Shown piece by piece: positions 15,001 through 27,300 of a DNA stretch of 64,000 nucleotides. Made by a program: the position numbers and the translations under genes. Where the stretch lies: positions 2,476,642 to 2,540,641 of the forward strand of contig CM033116.1 of the NCBI GenBank assembly GCA_019321725.1. Reading direction: 5' to 3'. Each line of letters opens with the position of its first letter. The stretch's first letter is position 1. This DNA is from Paulownia fortunei (taxonomy: Eukaryota > Streptophyta > Magnoliopsida > Lamiales > Paulowniaceae). A model generated the notes under the pieces. That model made no database searches. It was not told the origin of the DNA and worked only from the letters and a program-made list of their open reading frames with translations.

Positions 15001-18000
15001 CATAACATGCATAAAAATTGAGATTTCATATAATATTTTTTTGGATCTAGGATAGAAAACAAAAAACTACCAGAAGATCTTGCAAGAAAAATTACAATGA
15101 AGACCAATTCAACAGGCAGGAAAAAGAAATAAAAAAACCTCGGTAACACTAATACTAACTGCAAACTAACCTGAAAGCCGAAAGTATACTGCAAAAAATC
15201 AAACATATCTAAACTCCTAGAAGCCGGCGTAGAAAAAGTTCCAGGTAATTTTGGAAGGCCCCTGAAGTACTTCAAAGATGAAGCCGCTGCTCGTACCTGA
15301 TGTTTAAATTAACCAGTCAGACCACCGCAATAGCAAGAAAAGAAAAAAATTATATTAGATATAGAACCAGATTACCTCTGGAAAAGACACAATAGGATTG
15401 GTTATAGTAGGAGCATCCAGAGGAATTATATTATAGGAAACCAAATCTTCTGTCATCGCTGCATCTGACTCCATCACACGCTTCAGCTGAAAAGCAAAGC
15501 AACCATAAGGAAAATTAATATTAAAACAAATTGGTCAAATTAACATAAAGAGGCAGTCCGCAGGAAAGAGAAAGGGCGAGGAATATATATCCACAGGCAT
15601 AGAGAGTATGGATAACAAAATAAAAACAAAGATTACAAGGGTAACAAATTGAATTCTGTTAAGTTGAAACGTACAGTACACAAATTCAGCCATGTTATAA
15701 AGGAATAAGAAATGCTAGTGTGAAGACTCTTTACACTAGCTCATCAGCATAAGCAGTTGATTTAAAGCTGAATGCAAAAAAGAAGTTGGAAAAAGGATTT
15801 TGAATTTGGTCAGCCAATGCCAAGACAAGCTTTACAAAACTTAATATACATTAAAAGATTTCATTAGAAACAAAAAACTCCCCCCCCCCCCCTTCCAGGT
15901 CATCACATGCAAGAAGAAAAGACAACGCAGAAGAAAAATAAACCAAACACATATAAGAAGTCGAAGAAAAAGGAAAATGTCAGAAATAGCAGAATTGCTG
16001 AAGACTGCTCAAAAACAGCCTATCCTGGTACATGCTTTAAGTATTATATTCACCGGAAATCTCATCTAGATGTGAGGTCTTGCAAACCAAGTTTGCACTG
16101 AGATAAACTACAAACAAAAATAAGCTGCACGGAGTACATAGGTGACATCCTAATATCAGACAAATATCCATCCAGTCATAGGCTTATTTAAACATGCACG
16201 GTATTATTACTCTGTATATCAAAAAATTCGAAGCATGCTTAATAATTCTAAGAAAAAAAACACAAAAGGGTCAAGCACTCAATTTTGCAAGAAAGTCACA
16301 TGCATACACGCAGTAAGAATGATAAGGCAAGGATATTAAACCTCCTCAGGAATTAATCTCTCAGCTTCTTCAGGGGAAACATCCTTGGTCAGCTGCTCTA
16401 AAACATTTCCAAGAACCTTTAGAGTTGCCAAGACTCTTTTCCTTTTCACTGTTTTACGTTCTAGTCTAATAAGAGTACGAGAAGACAATTGTCAAGCAAA
16501 AGAATTGAAAATCAAAACATGGAAGACAAGACCAGTGAATCCTACACAGCAACAAGTATGTAATAGTTTCTTAAGAAATACCAGGACCTAGTTTAAGAAC
16601 ATACTCTCCAAGGTTACCACTAAAGACACCCGACTCCCTCAACTTCATCTCCTCTTCTCGCAGCTTGTCCACATTATGCTTCTCTCTGTATAGTTTGTAA
16701 AACTCTCGTAAGCGAGCAATATCCTGGCTTCTGTCTATGCTTCCACCCTCCCTCTTTGCTAACTTTTGCTGAAAGATTTTATTAAGTGCACAAAAGAAGC
16801 ATAATTTACATAAGTATATATTTTAACAAAAATTCAACAAGTAGAATTGCAAATAGACATCCAAAGAAATAGTTGTAATGGGGCCTGGGCATGTTATATA
16901 CCAAACAAGTTTCCCAAAAAGGGATACCAAAACGATATTATGCACATAAGCAAGTAAATTATTTCCTTTGCACCATGGAAATGAGAAAAAGGCTTCACGA
17001 GTGGTTCAAAAATAATGGGACATTTCATGTTTGAAGATACCTTGATGACAGACATCAAACCAGTCTTAAACTGCAATACACCCCTTCCCTCGCTATTTGG
17101 ATCCAGATTTTGAGCCAATGAATAAGCATGCTCACATACTGCAATAAGAAAGAAAACCAAAAGACTACACAGTAAGAAAAGCAGACAAAGCAACAGGCAG
17201 CCATCATTATAACAAACACCATCCCACAAAAAACTAAAAGGGCTTCTGTTAAAAATACTCGTTTTCTGATATTCATAGAGCCATTTAATGGCATTGGCTT
17301 CTCACAAGCTAACAGTCTTTGCAAGAGTGCACAGTTTTGCACGGTGAGGGACTAGAGAACTTTCCAAGATCAATATGCATCAGCAGGCTTAATATAAACA
17401 TAGTAGCTACCATTAATATGTGGGTTTTAGAACTCTTCTTCCACATATAGTTTCTCATTATAGTCGTCAGACATCAAAAAGGGGGCAGAAAGCCAGTCAT
17501 CTAACAACCTATCTGCTTTGCAACAAGATCTTCTGCAGATGTATACCTCTTCCTTCCATTACAATCATTTTTTATACCCAAAAAAAAAAAAAAAATCTGA
17601 AACAAAACTTGAATTTTACGTACCATTTCAACGAAGTATTTTCTCCAGGTTGAAAATTAATTGTCAAAATCCAACTGTCTTACACACAACAAGCTTAGAA
17701 TACATGGTATTGAACAATTCACCACCAAAACCAAATGCAAAGCTCTCTCAGTATGTGATCTACTTCCTCTACTTTTTTATAGGGAAATCTCCATGACTAA
17801 TAAAGCACTCTTGGCTTTCTAAGTACCTAATTTTACCTTAGCCTAAGTTTGACTTCTCTGATACATTGTCTTTCTCATGAAAATTCATACTGCAATTTTT
17901 CCAATTTTCCTCGGATCAGGAATTCATTAGCTCAAAATCTAGAAAAGGCTTAGAAAACCCTTTCCACCGTACAGTAGCACAATAATTTCTGCATAGGCTC

Positions 18001-18950
18001 AGGTGAGGTTGTTTTCTATAGCATATCTCATGTGCAAACAAGAAAAGTGCAAGAAGTTGTGTCATATGACATCCCAAATTTGGCATCACCTTGGCAGCTA
18101 CTATTTGTAAACATGAGCTTAGCATTGAGCTAGTTGACTAAGTGACAGAAAATAATAACAATACTAGTAGTCAGACGTAAGTCCTTAAAGTGATATTAAA
18201 GACTGAGCTTAGGTTTGTGAATTGGGATGTGGACTTGATCTGACAAGGCACATATTTAATAAGGGCAATACTCCATCCCACATTGTTCATGGTAAATGTG
18301 TCCATCCCGTTACTACAGTTATCCCTTGAAGAAAACTAAAAAATCTCCCATGCACTCCTAAAAAGAAAAGAAGCTCAAACACGAGCTTAGCATCGAGCTG
18401 GTTGACTAAGCGACAGACTATATTAACAAGACTACTAGTAGTCCAGGAATGTCCTTAACATGATACTAGAGATGAGCTTAGATTTATGAATTGGGATATG
18501 GACTTGATCTGACAAGGTAATTGCATATTTAAGTAGGGTAATACTCCACGCACATTGGTTGATAGTAAATCAGTCCGTGGCATAACTCCATTTATGTCCT
18601 GAAGAAAACTAACAAAATCTCCCAAGTACACCTAAAAAGAAAAGAAGCTCTTGGGCCACAATGGTTCTCTACCTCTCTTACAAAAATCATAAAATATCAG
18701 ATCATAAAATAAAATACAGTAAAACAAAAGGAAACAAAGAAAAGCACATACAAATTCTGGAAATATTAGGATCATCATCTTGAATTTCATCCGCAGCCCT
18801 CAAAATGTCATCTATGTCCCTGTTCCCAAGTGAAGAAGGAACATTTGCAGCAAGGCCAGCCTCGGGCCATCCATATAAATCCCCACCTGCTCTTCGGCCA
18901 CGTAATGCTGCACGCACCAACCGCTCCCACAAGTCCTCCACTCGAGACAT
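1..18950 (-). CDS. CALS9: Callose synthase 9 (GSL10) ortholog, 3' part outside the window
   Basis: Plasma-membrane glucosyltransferase that makes callose (beta-1,3-glucan) from UDP-glucose; GSL10 of Arabidopsis is needed for microspore and pollen development (family knowledge). Coding exons 1-31 read from the sequence: 18752-18950, 17041-17138, 16605-16768, 16342-16465, 15376-15486, 15171-15296, 13533-13622, 12667-12764, 12403-12520, 12015-12140, 11758-11834, 11550-11628, 9469-9591, 7125-7227, 6886-7009, 6583-6772, 6426-6478, 5545-5605, 5348-5429, 4794-4843, 4504-4590, 4191-4276, 4037-4061, 2608-2702, 2415-2496, 2137-2309, 1934-2054, 807-904, 640-730, 386-546, 192-301. They join in frame to 1108 codons plus one base, about 59 percent of the family length. 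Start MSRVEDLWERLV, then LAQNLDPNSEGRGVLQFKTG and YVGRGMYERASDF, match GSL10 better than GSL8 (CALS10). An acceptor lies 3 nt upstream of the ATG, so the leader is probably split by an intron. Bases 1-191 are intron. The intron after exon 18 starts with GC. The catalytic domain is not in view. Confidence 0.93.
7228..9468 (-). other. Large CALS9 intron 13 with an LTR-like insertion
   Basis: At 2.24 kb this is the longest intron of the visible gene. It carries the LTR-like block described separately (about 7795-8380), which reads as a promoter on the plus strand, antisense to CALS9. The rest (8400-9440) is unremarkable AT-rich sequence with no recognisable coding content. Confidence 0.6.
7795..8380 (+). 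mobile_element. Possible solo LTR or LTR fragment in a CALS9 intron
   Basis: The block has a TATA box (TATAAATA near 7930) on the plus strand. Directly downstream is a hairpin (about 7946-7984, 18-nt arms with one bulge), then a pyrimidine-rich leader. A duplicated 65-bp unit follows (about 8113-8176 and 8178-8243), then a stretch containing ATTCCGCT near 8371. TATA, leader and ATTCCGCT together resemble the U3-R-U5 layout of some Copia LTRs. I found no target-site duplication, primer-binding site or coding region, so this is an inference. A captured promoter fragment is the alternative. Confidence 0.35.
9798..10193. mobile_element. MITE-like element in CALS9 intron 12
   Basis: A 396-bp block is bounded by terminal inverted repeats. 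The left end at 9798-9819 contains TTTGTTTGGTTTTATTTCC. The right end at 10172-10193 is its reverse complement with about two mismatches over 22 nt. There is no coding capacity. An internal motif around CAATGTTATTTGTTGTAG occurs twice (near 9970 and 10014). A target-site duplication is not obvious. Size and termini fit a non-autonomous DNA transposon, perhaps hAT-like; the superfamily is a guess. Confidence 0.6.
13533..17138 (-). other. CALS9: CALS9 N-terminal Vta1-like cytosolic region (exons 2-7)
   Basis: Exons 2 to 7 encode the soluble N-terminal part. It runs from CEHAYSLAQ through a charged helical stretch (QKLAKREGGS, REFYKLYREK) to the conserved FGFQ-KDNVSNQREH junction. In this family the segment corresponds to the Vta1-like domain of callose synthases. 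No membrane segment is visible. Exon ends fall at the same protein positions as in CALS3 to the right, for example after FPE/YPE and FGFQ. Confidence 0.75.
18115..18650. repeat. Tandem direct duplication in CALS9 intron 1
   Basis: Two head-to-tail copies, about 18115-18376 and 18383-18650. Each begins with GAGCTTAGCAT and ends with AAAAAGAAAAGAAGCTC. Shared landmarks include TTGACTAAG, GGACTTGATCTGACAAGG and GAAGAAAACTAA. They look roughly 80 percent identical by eye, with small indels, so the duplication is not recent. No function is evident. Confidence 0.8.
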
Positions 18951-20330
18951 CTCCTAAAAGGTGTAAAATAATAAAATGGATATCATTCCAAAATTCTCAA
19001 TTCACTGTTGCACCAAAAGTTTCAGTAAAATCATTGGTGCCAAAAGTAAACCCACTCGTTGAAGAAAGTTGACTTGTTAAGGAGAGTTATCTTAAAGCAA
19101 TTTAAATGCTAGATGAAGAACTCAAGAGTACCAACTCACAATACTAATAGTGAAATATGAGTCATAATAGGAATCAAAACTTATTGTAAAATTTTCCTGT
19201 ATTAATAGTGAGATACGAGTTATAAGTTCCTGTATAGAATACAATATTCAAAGATACAAAAACAAAAATGGGTTCTGCAACTTAAAGTTTAGGACATAAT
19301 ATAATTAAACCAGATCAACCACTAATCCCATACACTAGCATTGACAAGAAAAATCAGCATTTTATCCTGCATACTTTCAAACATTAATATGGGAAAGTCA
19401 TACTTGCTATTTTGGAAGCCAAGAGATTATCCACTTCCACTGGTAAATCAATTTCCCCAGCTATTCATTGAATCAACCAAACAAAGATTAGTCCACACTC
19501 TAAATTAAATTATTAAGAAAACAGGAAAACCAATTTACCAAAGAAACGTCAAGAAAACCAAATGTAAGCACATAAACACATCAATAAACAAAAGAATGGA
19601 TAATCACGAAAACAGGACAACAGTCAACAGAAGAGAACGCCAAGAAAACCGAATATACGCAAATAAGCATAACCAGAAACAAAAGAAAACAGGAAATCTG
19701 GCCCACCGGGCAGGAGATCTTGCCGGAAGTTCTCCGAAATGTCAATAAACACTCGCTTTATATTCTTATAGACAGCAATGCGTAAATTTCACGAGGAAGG
19801 GATAAACCCTAGAAATTTGAAGTCAAGGCTCGGGAAACAGATTGTTTCTTTTTCAAAAATAGTAAAAACAATAACGAAAAGTTTGTAATAAAGCTAGCAA
19901 TAAGAGGAAGATGATTCGGGGGGTGGGGCACGGATCTAGGATGATGGGGGACCGGTTTTACCAGCACAAAGACGCTCAAGTTCCTTTTCGTACAGTGGAA
20001 ACTATTTTAACTGAAACGTTATAGATGGCAACAACGGGCGAATACAAATAAACGTGTTATATTCTCTATCAAGCACTAGCGATTTTGATTCAGAACGGAG
20101 GGAATTGGAGCGGCGTGCTGTACGCGGATGGACAGTTTGAAATTTTCAAGTTGGAAGCTGAACACGGAGAAGAAATTCAGATATGAGGTGTGTGGAAAAA
20201 AAATTCCGCTAAATTGCTTAGCAGGTGGGGTTTGGACAAAACTTAGATTTTTCACTTTGACCCCTTGGATTTTGGTTTGAGTTTATTTTAGTCCTCAAAA
20301 CTTTCAGTTCACATTACAATTAACAGGTTA

Positions 20331-20664
20331 GTTTTATTTTCAGCCATTTTCTGGAGATCGTTCTAGAAAAAAAGTATTCTAAGATCAAGAAATGTGTAAA
20401 GAATAAAATTTGGTTTGGAAATTTAGTTCAAAAAAATAATATAATGTATATGTTGTCAATATTATTTTATTGTCATTAATAAAAGATATTTTCAATTCTA
20501 GATATATTATCAATAGTCAATATTATTTTATTATAATTATTAAAAAATATAGTAGAATATAAATTTATTTAAATATCTTTAAAAAATAAAAATACAATAG
20601 ACAAACACGTTTTCATATCTAGAAAAAAAATACAAGAATAAAAATAAAATCAAAAGTAGCGTTC
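20331..20664. mobile_element. Degraded second copy of the 9798-10193 MITE family
   Basis: The layout parallels the intron 12 element: repeated GTCAATATTATTTTATT blocks correspond to its GTCAATGTTATTTGTTG blocks. AGTAGAATATAAATTTATT follows, then ACACGTTTTC and a right end (AGAATAAAAATAAAATC) resembling AGAATGGAAATGAAACC. Divergence is high and the left end is unclear. An alignment would be needed for certainty. Confidence 0.4.
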
Positions 20665-21245
20665 ATGGTTCGATCAAATTGTAATGATATTTTTGAATCA
20701 TTTATTAAATAATGAAACGAGAAAAAAATGAGAAAAATATATTAAAAAAATTTGTCAATATTATTCTCTCATTAGAATATAAAAATGAAACGTAGCATAA
20801 ACAAAGTATAATATAGAAACTAATTTTATGTGTAAAAGAAATAAGTAATCATGTAGTCTTAGCACTGAATTAAGATTAATATAATTATGTTATTACCTAA
20901 AACCACTCCCTATCTCTTTTACTTCGATAATCATGTTTATAAATGGGGATGGCAACAAAAGTGAAATAGATTAAATGATGAGTTTAGGTTTCAAATGAAA
21001 CAAATTCAAACAATGTAAGTTGGGTATCAAGTTTTAGACAACCCACCTAAATTAGTAACACATTTTCTTCAACTATATTTTTTCCAGCAACACAACTGCA
21101 ATAAAATCAGAATTGGTGACTTGAATCTTCAAATTTATGTATCAAAATATCCACCCTATTTTACAGTTTATATTAAGTGGACAGCAAGCATTATAAACCA
21201 AGAAATACTTTGATAGACGACTCAATTTTTTAATTTACACAAAGT

Positions 21246-21513
21246 TATATTTGGATTGAAAGATTTGAATTTGTAAGAAATATTTAGAAAAAGTATTTCA
21301 AATAACTTCATCTAAAATAATTTTGAAATCCAATTTAAAAAATAGTTCAAAAATTTTAAATTAATTATATTAAGTGATTCAAACAAATTAACCACAACCT
21401 AAGCCTACGTAAGATAAGAGGGTTCTATACGCTTAACGCCCTGTCTAACGCTCGACTTTTGTTATTATGCATTTGAATTTTTTAATTTTAAATCCATCAA
21501 TCCAAACAATGCC
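21246..21513. mobile_element. Short element with imperfect terminal inverted repeats
   Basis: The left end carries TTTGGATTGAAAGATTTGAA. The right end, reverse-complemented, reads CATTGTTTGGATTGATGGAT, so the TTTGGATTGA core is shared in inverted orientation about 250 bp apart. The interior is AT-rich and non-coding. It sits in the 3' flank of CALS3. Probable MITE relic. Confidence 0.4.
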
Positions 21514-21791
21514 TAATGAAAAATAAAACGAGTTCTACTAATCCTTCTGTGGAAATGCACATGAAAAAGCATTTACTAAGTTCAACCCAAAGGGATTTTG
21601 TTTCAGTAGAGAAGTTTGATAATTTAATTACACTTGCAGCCCAAAAATGCTGCCCCATGCAAACATAATTACAAGGATCCAAACAGCAGCTCACAAGGTT
21701 ATAACCACTATGAAAATAATAAGAATAATAATGGCAATAATATAATTGCATGTAGGCAGGCAGTGCAAAATTATTCCTTCCCCCATCGCCC

Positions 21792-24349
21792 CTACTCCTT
21801 GCTCCTGGAGGATCTGTCTTTCCTGTGTCCACCAAGAATACGAGAAATCTGAAGACCTCTACTGAATGCTTGGTTGAACAACATTCGAGTTTGGAATTCA
21901 GACACAAATGGAAACCATGCAAGAAAAGCCACAGGAGTAAACAGAAGCAATCCCATCACAATTTCATAGCCACGTGCAAGAGTTCGAACAGAACCCCAGA
22001 ATCCAGCTTTCTGAACAACTGGCTTACATGCTTGTGCAATCTGTAAGTAAAAGTTTGTTGAGTTGGACCCAAAAAAATAAAAAAAAAGAACAGTGCCAAC
22101 AACGCACATCCATTTAAAAGAAGGCGTAGAGTTTCTGACAAAAGAACAATAAGTGCTAGAGGAAGGAGAAATATCACTGACCAGAAGTAAACCCCAACCA
22201 GTAGGCATGAAGGCGAGTATACAGACCACAATATCTCGTGGTGTCATGTGGGGGAGCGCAATCAAAATGGCGAGTATAGAGACGAATGTCACAAAGATTA
22301 AACCCTTGATAAGCCGGAAAACAAGCTGAAAATTTGCACTGAATTTCCTCCGTCCAACAGAAATTGTCTGGAGAACAAAACCAAGAGAAATAATCAAAAT
22401 TACAATCTAACCACAGACAGATTTTTTTATGTTTTAGGTTTTGAATTTTCCATATGAATGGGGCCTTGAGAACATTCTCACCCAACCAAAGATTGATCTA
22501 ACACACAGAAAGTAAAACTGTAGTATACACTCACCAAATGAGTTAAGTTTTGATTAACAGAAACCACATAAATAAAGAACAATGAGGAAACAGATGCAAA
22601 AACTAAGCCTAAAACAGTATTGGTAATCCATATGCACATATAGTATCACTAGTTGCTTAAGAAATGTATATCTGCACCAAGTGACACCACTTGAAGCTCA
22701 GTGCTAATGAAGGGTCTGACCTAATATAACTTTGGTTAGTTCTACTTTACTCTGTCAATTGAATGCTGAACTAAGGGACAATTTGGTGATACAGTTAAAA
22801 GTTCAAGTGGAAATTTGTCTAATTTTTCCACATAGTAGAAAATGAGATTTTTTTTTTTTCAAAATCACCAACAAACTGCAAGTTACTAACAATGTCTTAA
22901 GACTAACAATTCTGATCATTCCTCAAAATCTTGCAAATTTTAATAGTGTAATCATCTCTATAATCGCTGTTAAGGTCGCAAAAAAGAAAAAATAGAAACG
23001 AACTTCTCTATTATTCAATCCAAAAAATTCATAAAGGTGTTTCTCGAAAAAAAAAATCACAAATTGGAAAGAATCATCCTCACCTTCATGACAAAAAGTA
23101 TCAGAAAGATAACCAGCCAAGATATGCCATATACCTGTGACAGATCCAAGTATGTATTAAGAACTTCAGAAGAATCTACTTTAATCAAAACAAAAGGGAA
23201 AAGGTTTGACAGCAGAAAGAATTTCAAGCCAAAACATACCAAAACACTTTTGTTATTCCTTGTGATGTGCAAGTGATAGACAAGGCCATACTGATAGATG
23301 AAAAACCGTATGGCCAACATAATCTCAGCTATGATGCCACGTTTCCCTGAATGACGAAGATGGTCTTGCTCCTCCTCCCACCATGATTCCCAACTTTTCT
23401 CCGGAGGGACACCAATACCTCCTCGGTTACTAATCCACTTGTTCCAATCAGTCCAATCATCCACTATCTTTTGCCACTCAAAACCAGAAGGGTTGAAGAG
23501 GAAGGGAGCAAAAAGCCAGGTGCCCACCATAAACCACATCGATACAGTAATTAAGACATATGCAACAGTACCTCTGTAGGACTGACCAAATATTTGATAA
23601 ACAAGAAGCAATATCATTAGCTCAAGCCCCTTGACAAAGTGGCTGCGAGAGTATAGCCTATAGTTATCAGCAAATTTGGCATGAAACACCACAAATCCAC
23701 GACCCGTGGGCCTATATTTTGCACCTCCATGAAGTAATGTCCTTCCATAATAATGTGTCTTTGTTCCAAGTGAAAAGGTGAAAAACACTGGTGCAAGTTG
23801 TAATTGCATCAATATGAATTCACTTAATGCAGTTCGAAAACCTTTTTCCAATCCAATTTCCATCATCATAGGGAGAGCCATCAGAAATCCAATTTGGACA
23901 AACGACTGAGAGGCAAGAGCAACTTCAAGAGGCTTATTTTGTCGAATTCCTGGTTGGGTACTTAGCCCTTTTTCAAGGCCACTAAGAACAAGATAAAGGC
24001 GGCCGTAAAGGAATATATATACGGTGAGCACAGTAATCTGCCAGAAGAAGACAAAACGGTCAGCGTATCCCACAAGAAATTCAAAATCAACTGAAAGACG
24101 GTGCATCTATGTCACATACCAAGGTACTGAAGTAGAAACCAATGGTGGTGAAATAGCATGATAGCATTCGGAAGAAGTCAAAGCGATGCCCCAGCCTATA
24201 TAAATCACGACTCAACGTTTGTTCTCCATTGCCATTGGCAATTTTTGCCTCAAACAGAGAAATCTGGTTAAGACCTACATCCCTCCCTTTACCGACTTGT
24301 ATGTATTCGTGATGGGTTACATTGCCTTCACGAAGTGTAGAATTAAAGC
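21792..24349 (-). other. CALS3: CALS3 C-terminal catalytic end and second membrane cluster (exons 38-42)
   Basis: Exon 38 carries [12 protein letters not shown] and the start of the second membrane cluster ([17 protein letters not shown]). The 798-nt exon 39 holds residues 1522-1787, including [16 protein letters not shown]. Its RPTG at about 1630-1633 fits the RXTG motif proposed for UDP-glucose contact in glucan synthases. Exons 40-42 add further hydrophobic helices and end in a basic cytosolic tail. Nothing essential appears to be missing. Confidence 0.85.
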
Positions 24350-27300
24350 CTGCACTTAAAGTTAAATTAGAGACAGAAAGTCAAGCAATTACTATCCATA
24401 TAAAGAAAGTTCAAAGAGTCTAAATACTACCCTATATTGACCATACCGGCAAATATGTCCTCACTCAGGTTGATAATCTTGGAGGCTTTGCTCACCCCAC
24501 CTCTAGTAAGGTGAAATAGTCTATCAAAAACATCTGGATGACCATAGTGAAACCGAACCCTGCACAAACAAGGAGGAACCAAAGCACAAGATACTAACAA
24601 TATTAACTTCAACTGATGATGGGAGGAAAAAGGGTCAAAATTAAGGGTGGCATATTAAAAGGACAAATATAAAGCATAGAATAATCAAAACTTCATCAAA
24701 CTGAGTGCTCAAAAACAAAGGACAAATTAGAAAAGAAGCAAAAGTAAATCAGATGGTATATACAGGATGGGCCAATGACCAAAAATAAACCAAATTACTG
24801 GTTACCAATTACATGTAACTAAGGCTAGCATGAATATCACCAGTACCAAGTGCTACATTTGTTTTGAAACCAATCTTTTACATTGTATTTATTACATACT
24901 AGAGTCATCACAAAGTCATCAAAAGAAATTTGTTAAGTTCAGTGCTGAACATGAAAGAAAAATGAATATAATTCAAAAATCTTTTATTAGGGAACCTATT
25001 TTTCATGGTCACGGAAACAATTGTTACACTAAAACTTTGGATTTAATTTTCCTCTCAAGGACGCAATTTTATTTTTCGACACAATGAAAGCTTAGGTGCA
25101 GCATTCACTTTAAGAAATATAATTGAAAATTACTCCACGAATTTACATGCATAGGTCAATTTTAAGCAACCCTTACAGATCCCCATCTTTGCGCCAATTC
25201 TCACAAAACTAAAGTATATCTGATGGTAAAAGAATAAGTTTCTAACTGTAGGCAAACTTAACAACAAAGAACAAATATATAGTATTAGCACTGTGGAATT
25301 CTATTAAAATTTAATTCCAAATTTCAGGTGGAAATGGATCAAAGCCTCTAAGGAGTCAAAGCAGTTGCCAACAACCAATCATGCATATCATGAAATCATC
25401 TCAGCAGCCCCGTTGCATTGTAAGACTCGTAACATATCCTAATACTGTGCAAACGAAATCGGCATGACAGCAGCATAGAGCATTCAGGTTACGCATCTAT
25501 CTTTCATGAGCTAACGCCTTGCTTTAAAATTAAAGCCCCGACAAAGTGAATAACCTTAAGCCTTCTAAGTTAACTTTGTAGATTTTTCTTGGTGTGCATA
25601 TTGAAGTAAAGCTTCTGAATGATGCACTTCTCAGAATAGAAAAGGAAAATGTAACGCAGAAATATGATTTTATAAAATATCAATTTTAGGTTTCTCGACA
25701 TAATCAACACAATGGTACACCTTGATTAGAAGTAACGCGAAAGGCTATATTATTTGCTTGCCAGCCTAATTTATGTTGGTCCAAGCTAATTAAGCATAAC
25801 GAAACCGAACCCCCAAGACTTAGCCTCACTAGTAAATTATCTTTCCTGCATACTATAGCCCAGATACAGTAAATCGCACAAAAATTAACGAGAAACAGCT
25901 GCACAGACAGGCACAACAATAAAGAACTTATGCTGTATACATCCATAGTGATATAAGATTTGAAATAATGATGTACTGAGTGGGAAGGGGAGGGTGACGC
26001 AAATAGTTAAACTTACTTCAGAGGGTTTGCCAACAATCTCTGACCAATAGTCACAAAACTTGTCTCCTGATTTGACATAAACCAAGCAAGAGAAGAAACA
26101 CTGCATCACATGGGGTAAGAGAACATCGGGTCATTGAAGCAAGAGTGGATGGATACAAATTCAGCCAGGAAATGCTAATTATGACTTAATGCCCACCTTC
26201 CAGTAAAGATATGTTCCCTCAAACCAAGAATTGATGGATGCCTCACATCATGCCTTTTAAGAAATTCTTGAAGCAAGTTTCTCATTTTCAGAGCTTCTTC
26301 CATGTAGTTATCCTACAATTGGATATTCATTTCAGAAAATGGAAAGAATGAAATTCAAAGCCATATGAGCATAAAAATAATGTACCTGATTCATATCAAT
26401 TGTTTGTAAGCCTTCTCCACGTGTGAAAATAATGGCGTGGTTCTGATTTTCAGGTTTTCCTTCACCCAAGATAGCAGGGCCTGGAAGTTTTATACGATAG
26501 ATAACCTGCAAACAGGAATCATCTCTGCCTATCATACTGCATGCAGGAATTTTAATCATGCATGAGCAAGAGATGAAAATCGAAAACAAAACAAATTGAA
26601 CTCTGTTTTTGATGAATCAGCCCTCGAATGTCATTGACCAATTAGCTGTGCCTCTTTGACTCGTGCAGAGATGATAGCTGCGTATGAGTAGCATCATAGC
26701 TAGCAGTAGAGTGACAGGGTATCCACCCCCACCCCCATCCCCCCACCCCCCAAAAATAAATAAATAAATTAATTAATTAATTAATTAAATAAATAATAGT
26801 AGCTTCAACAATATATAATTCAACAGTGCTAATATTTCACCTTAAATAGTTGACTTCTAATTCATTTCCCTCTTACCTGGTCCAGATTCTGTCCTGGCTC
26901 TGAAGAATTTGACTTTGGCAGAGCAGCCTTCACAAGAGTGGAATAGTACACCTTATCATTAACCTTCTTGGACCTGTCTTTACTTGGCTCTTCAACTTCA
27001 TCTATATATGCTACTCGAAGAGATGGATACCTGTTCAGAGAAATGGGATTAGGTGATGACAGTTACAAGGAAATGGCCTTATAGCTCTATGACACTTACG
27101 TCGTCATAAGTCTCAATATATCTTGAGCACGAGGATCGCCAGATCGTTTTTGAATACCATATAACTGACAAGATACAACATATGTAAACTTCATATCCGA
27201 AACTGCTTGACATTGAGTCCACAGTGACCTCTCTCCCTTCATCTGATCCTCATTCAACTCAATGGCCTTATAGCCTTCCATTAAATCTGTTTAAATTGCA

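Larger units (their letters stand above)
18951..21791. other. Spacer between CALS9 and CALS3
   Basis: No gene is recognised. The stretch near 18951-20200 is less AT-rich and probably holds the CALS9 leader, a 5'-UTR intron (acceptor CTTTTAG at about 18954-18960, minus strand) and its promoter. I could not fix the donor or start site. The rest is AT-rich and carries two MITE-like relics (about 20331-20664 and 21246-21513). The 3' UTR of CALS3 should lie in the right-most few hundred bases. Confidence 0.6.

Noticed and set aside
15880..15893. C-run at 15880 and similar C-run near 36572 as regulatory sites
   Set aside because: Simple homopolymers in introns, common in plant DNA and prone to sequencing length error.
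192..18950. Assignment of the left gene to CALS10/GSL8
   Set aside because: N-terminal and central peptides (MSRVEDLWERLV, EHAYSLAQNLDPNSEGRG, ILRQQVAQPADSC) agree with GSL10 and not GSL8.
21497..21922. 141-residue minus-strand reading frame
   Set aside because: It overlaps the CALS3 last exon in another frame and its 3' flank; no domain or codon signal of its own.
23057..24106. Separate 349-residue gene
   Set aside because: It is CALS3 exon 39 (23240-24037) extended into introns at both ends.
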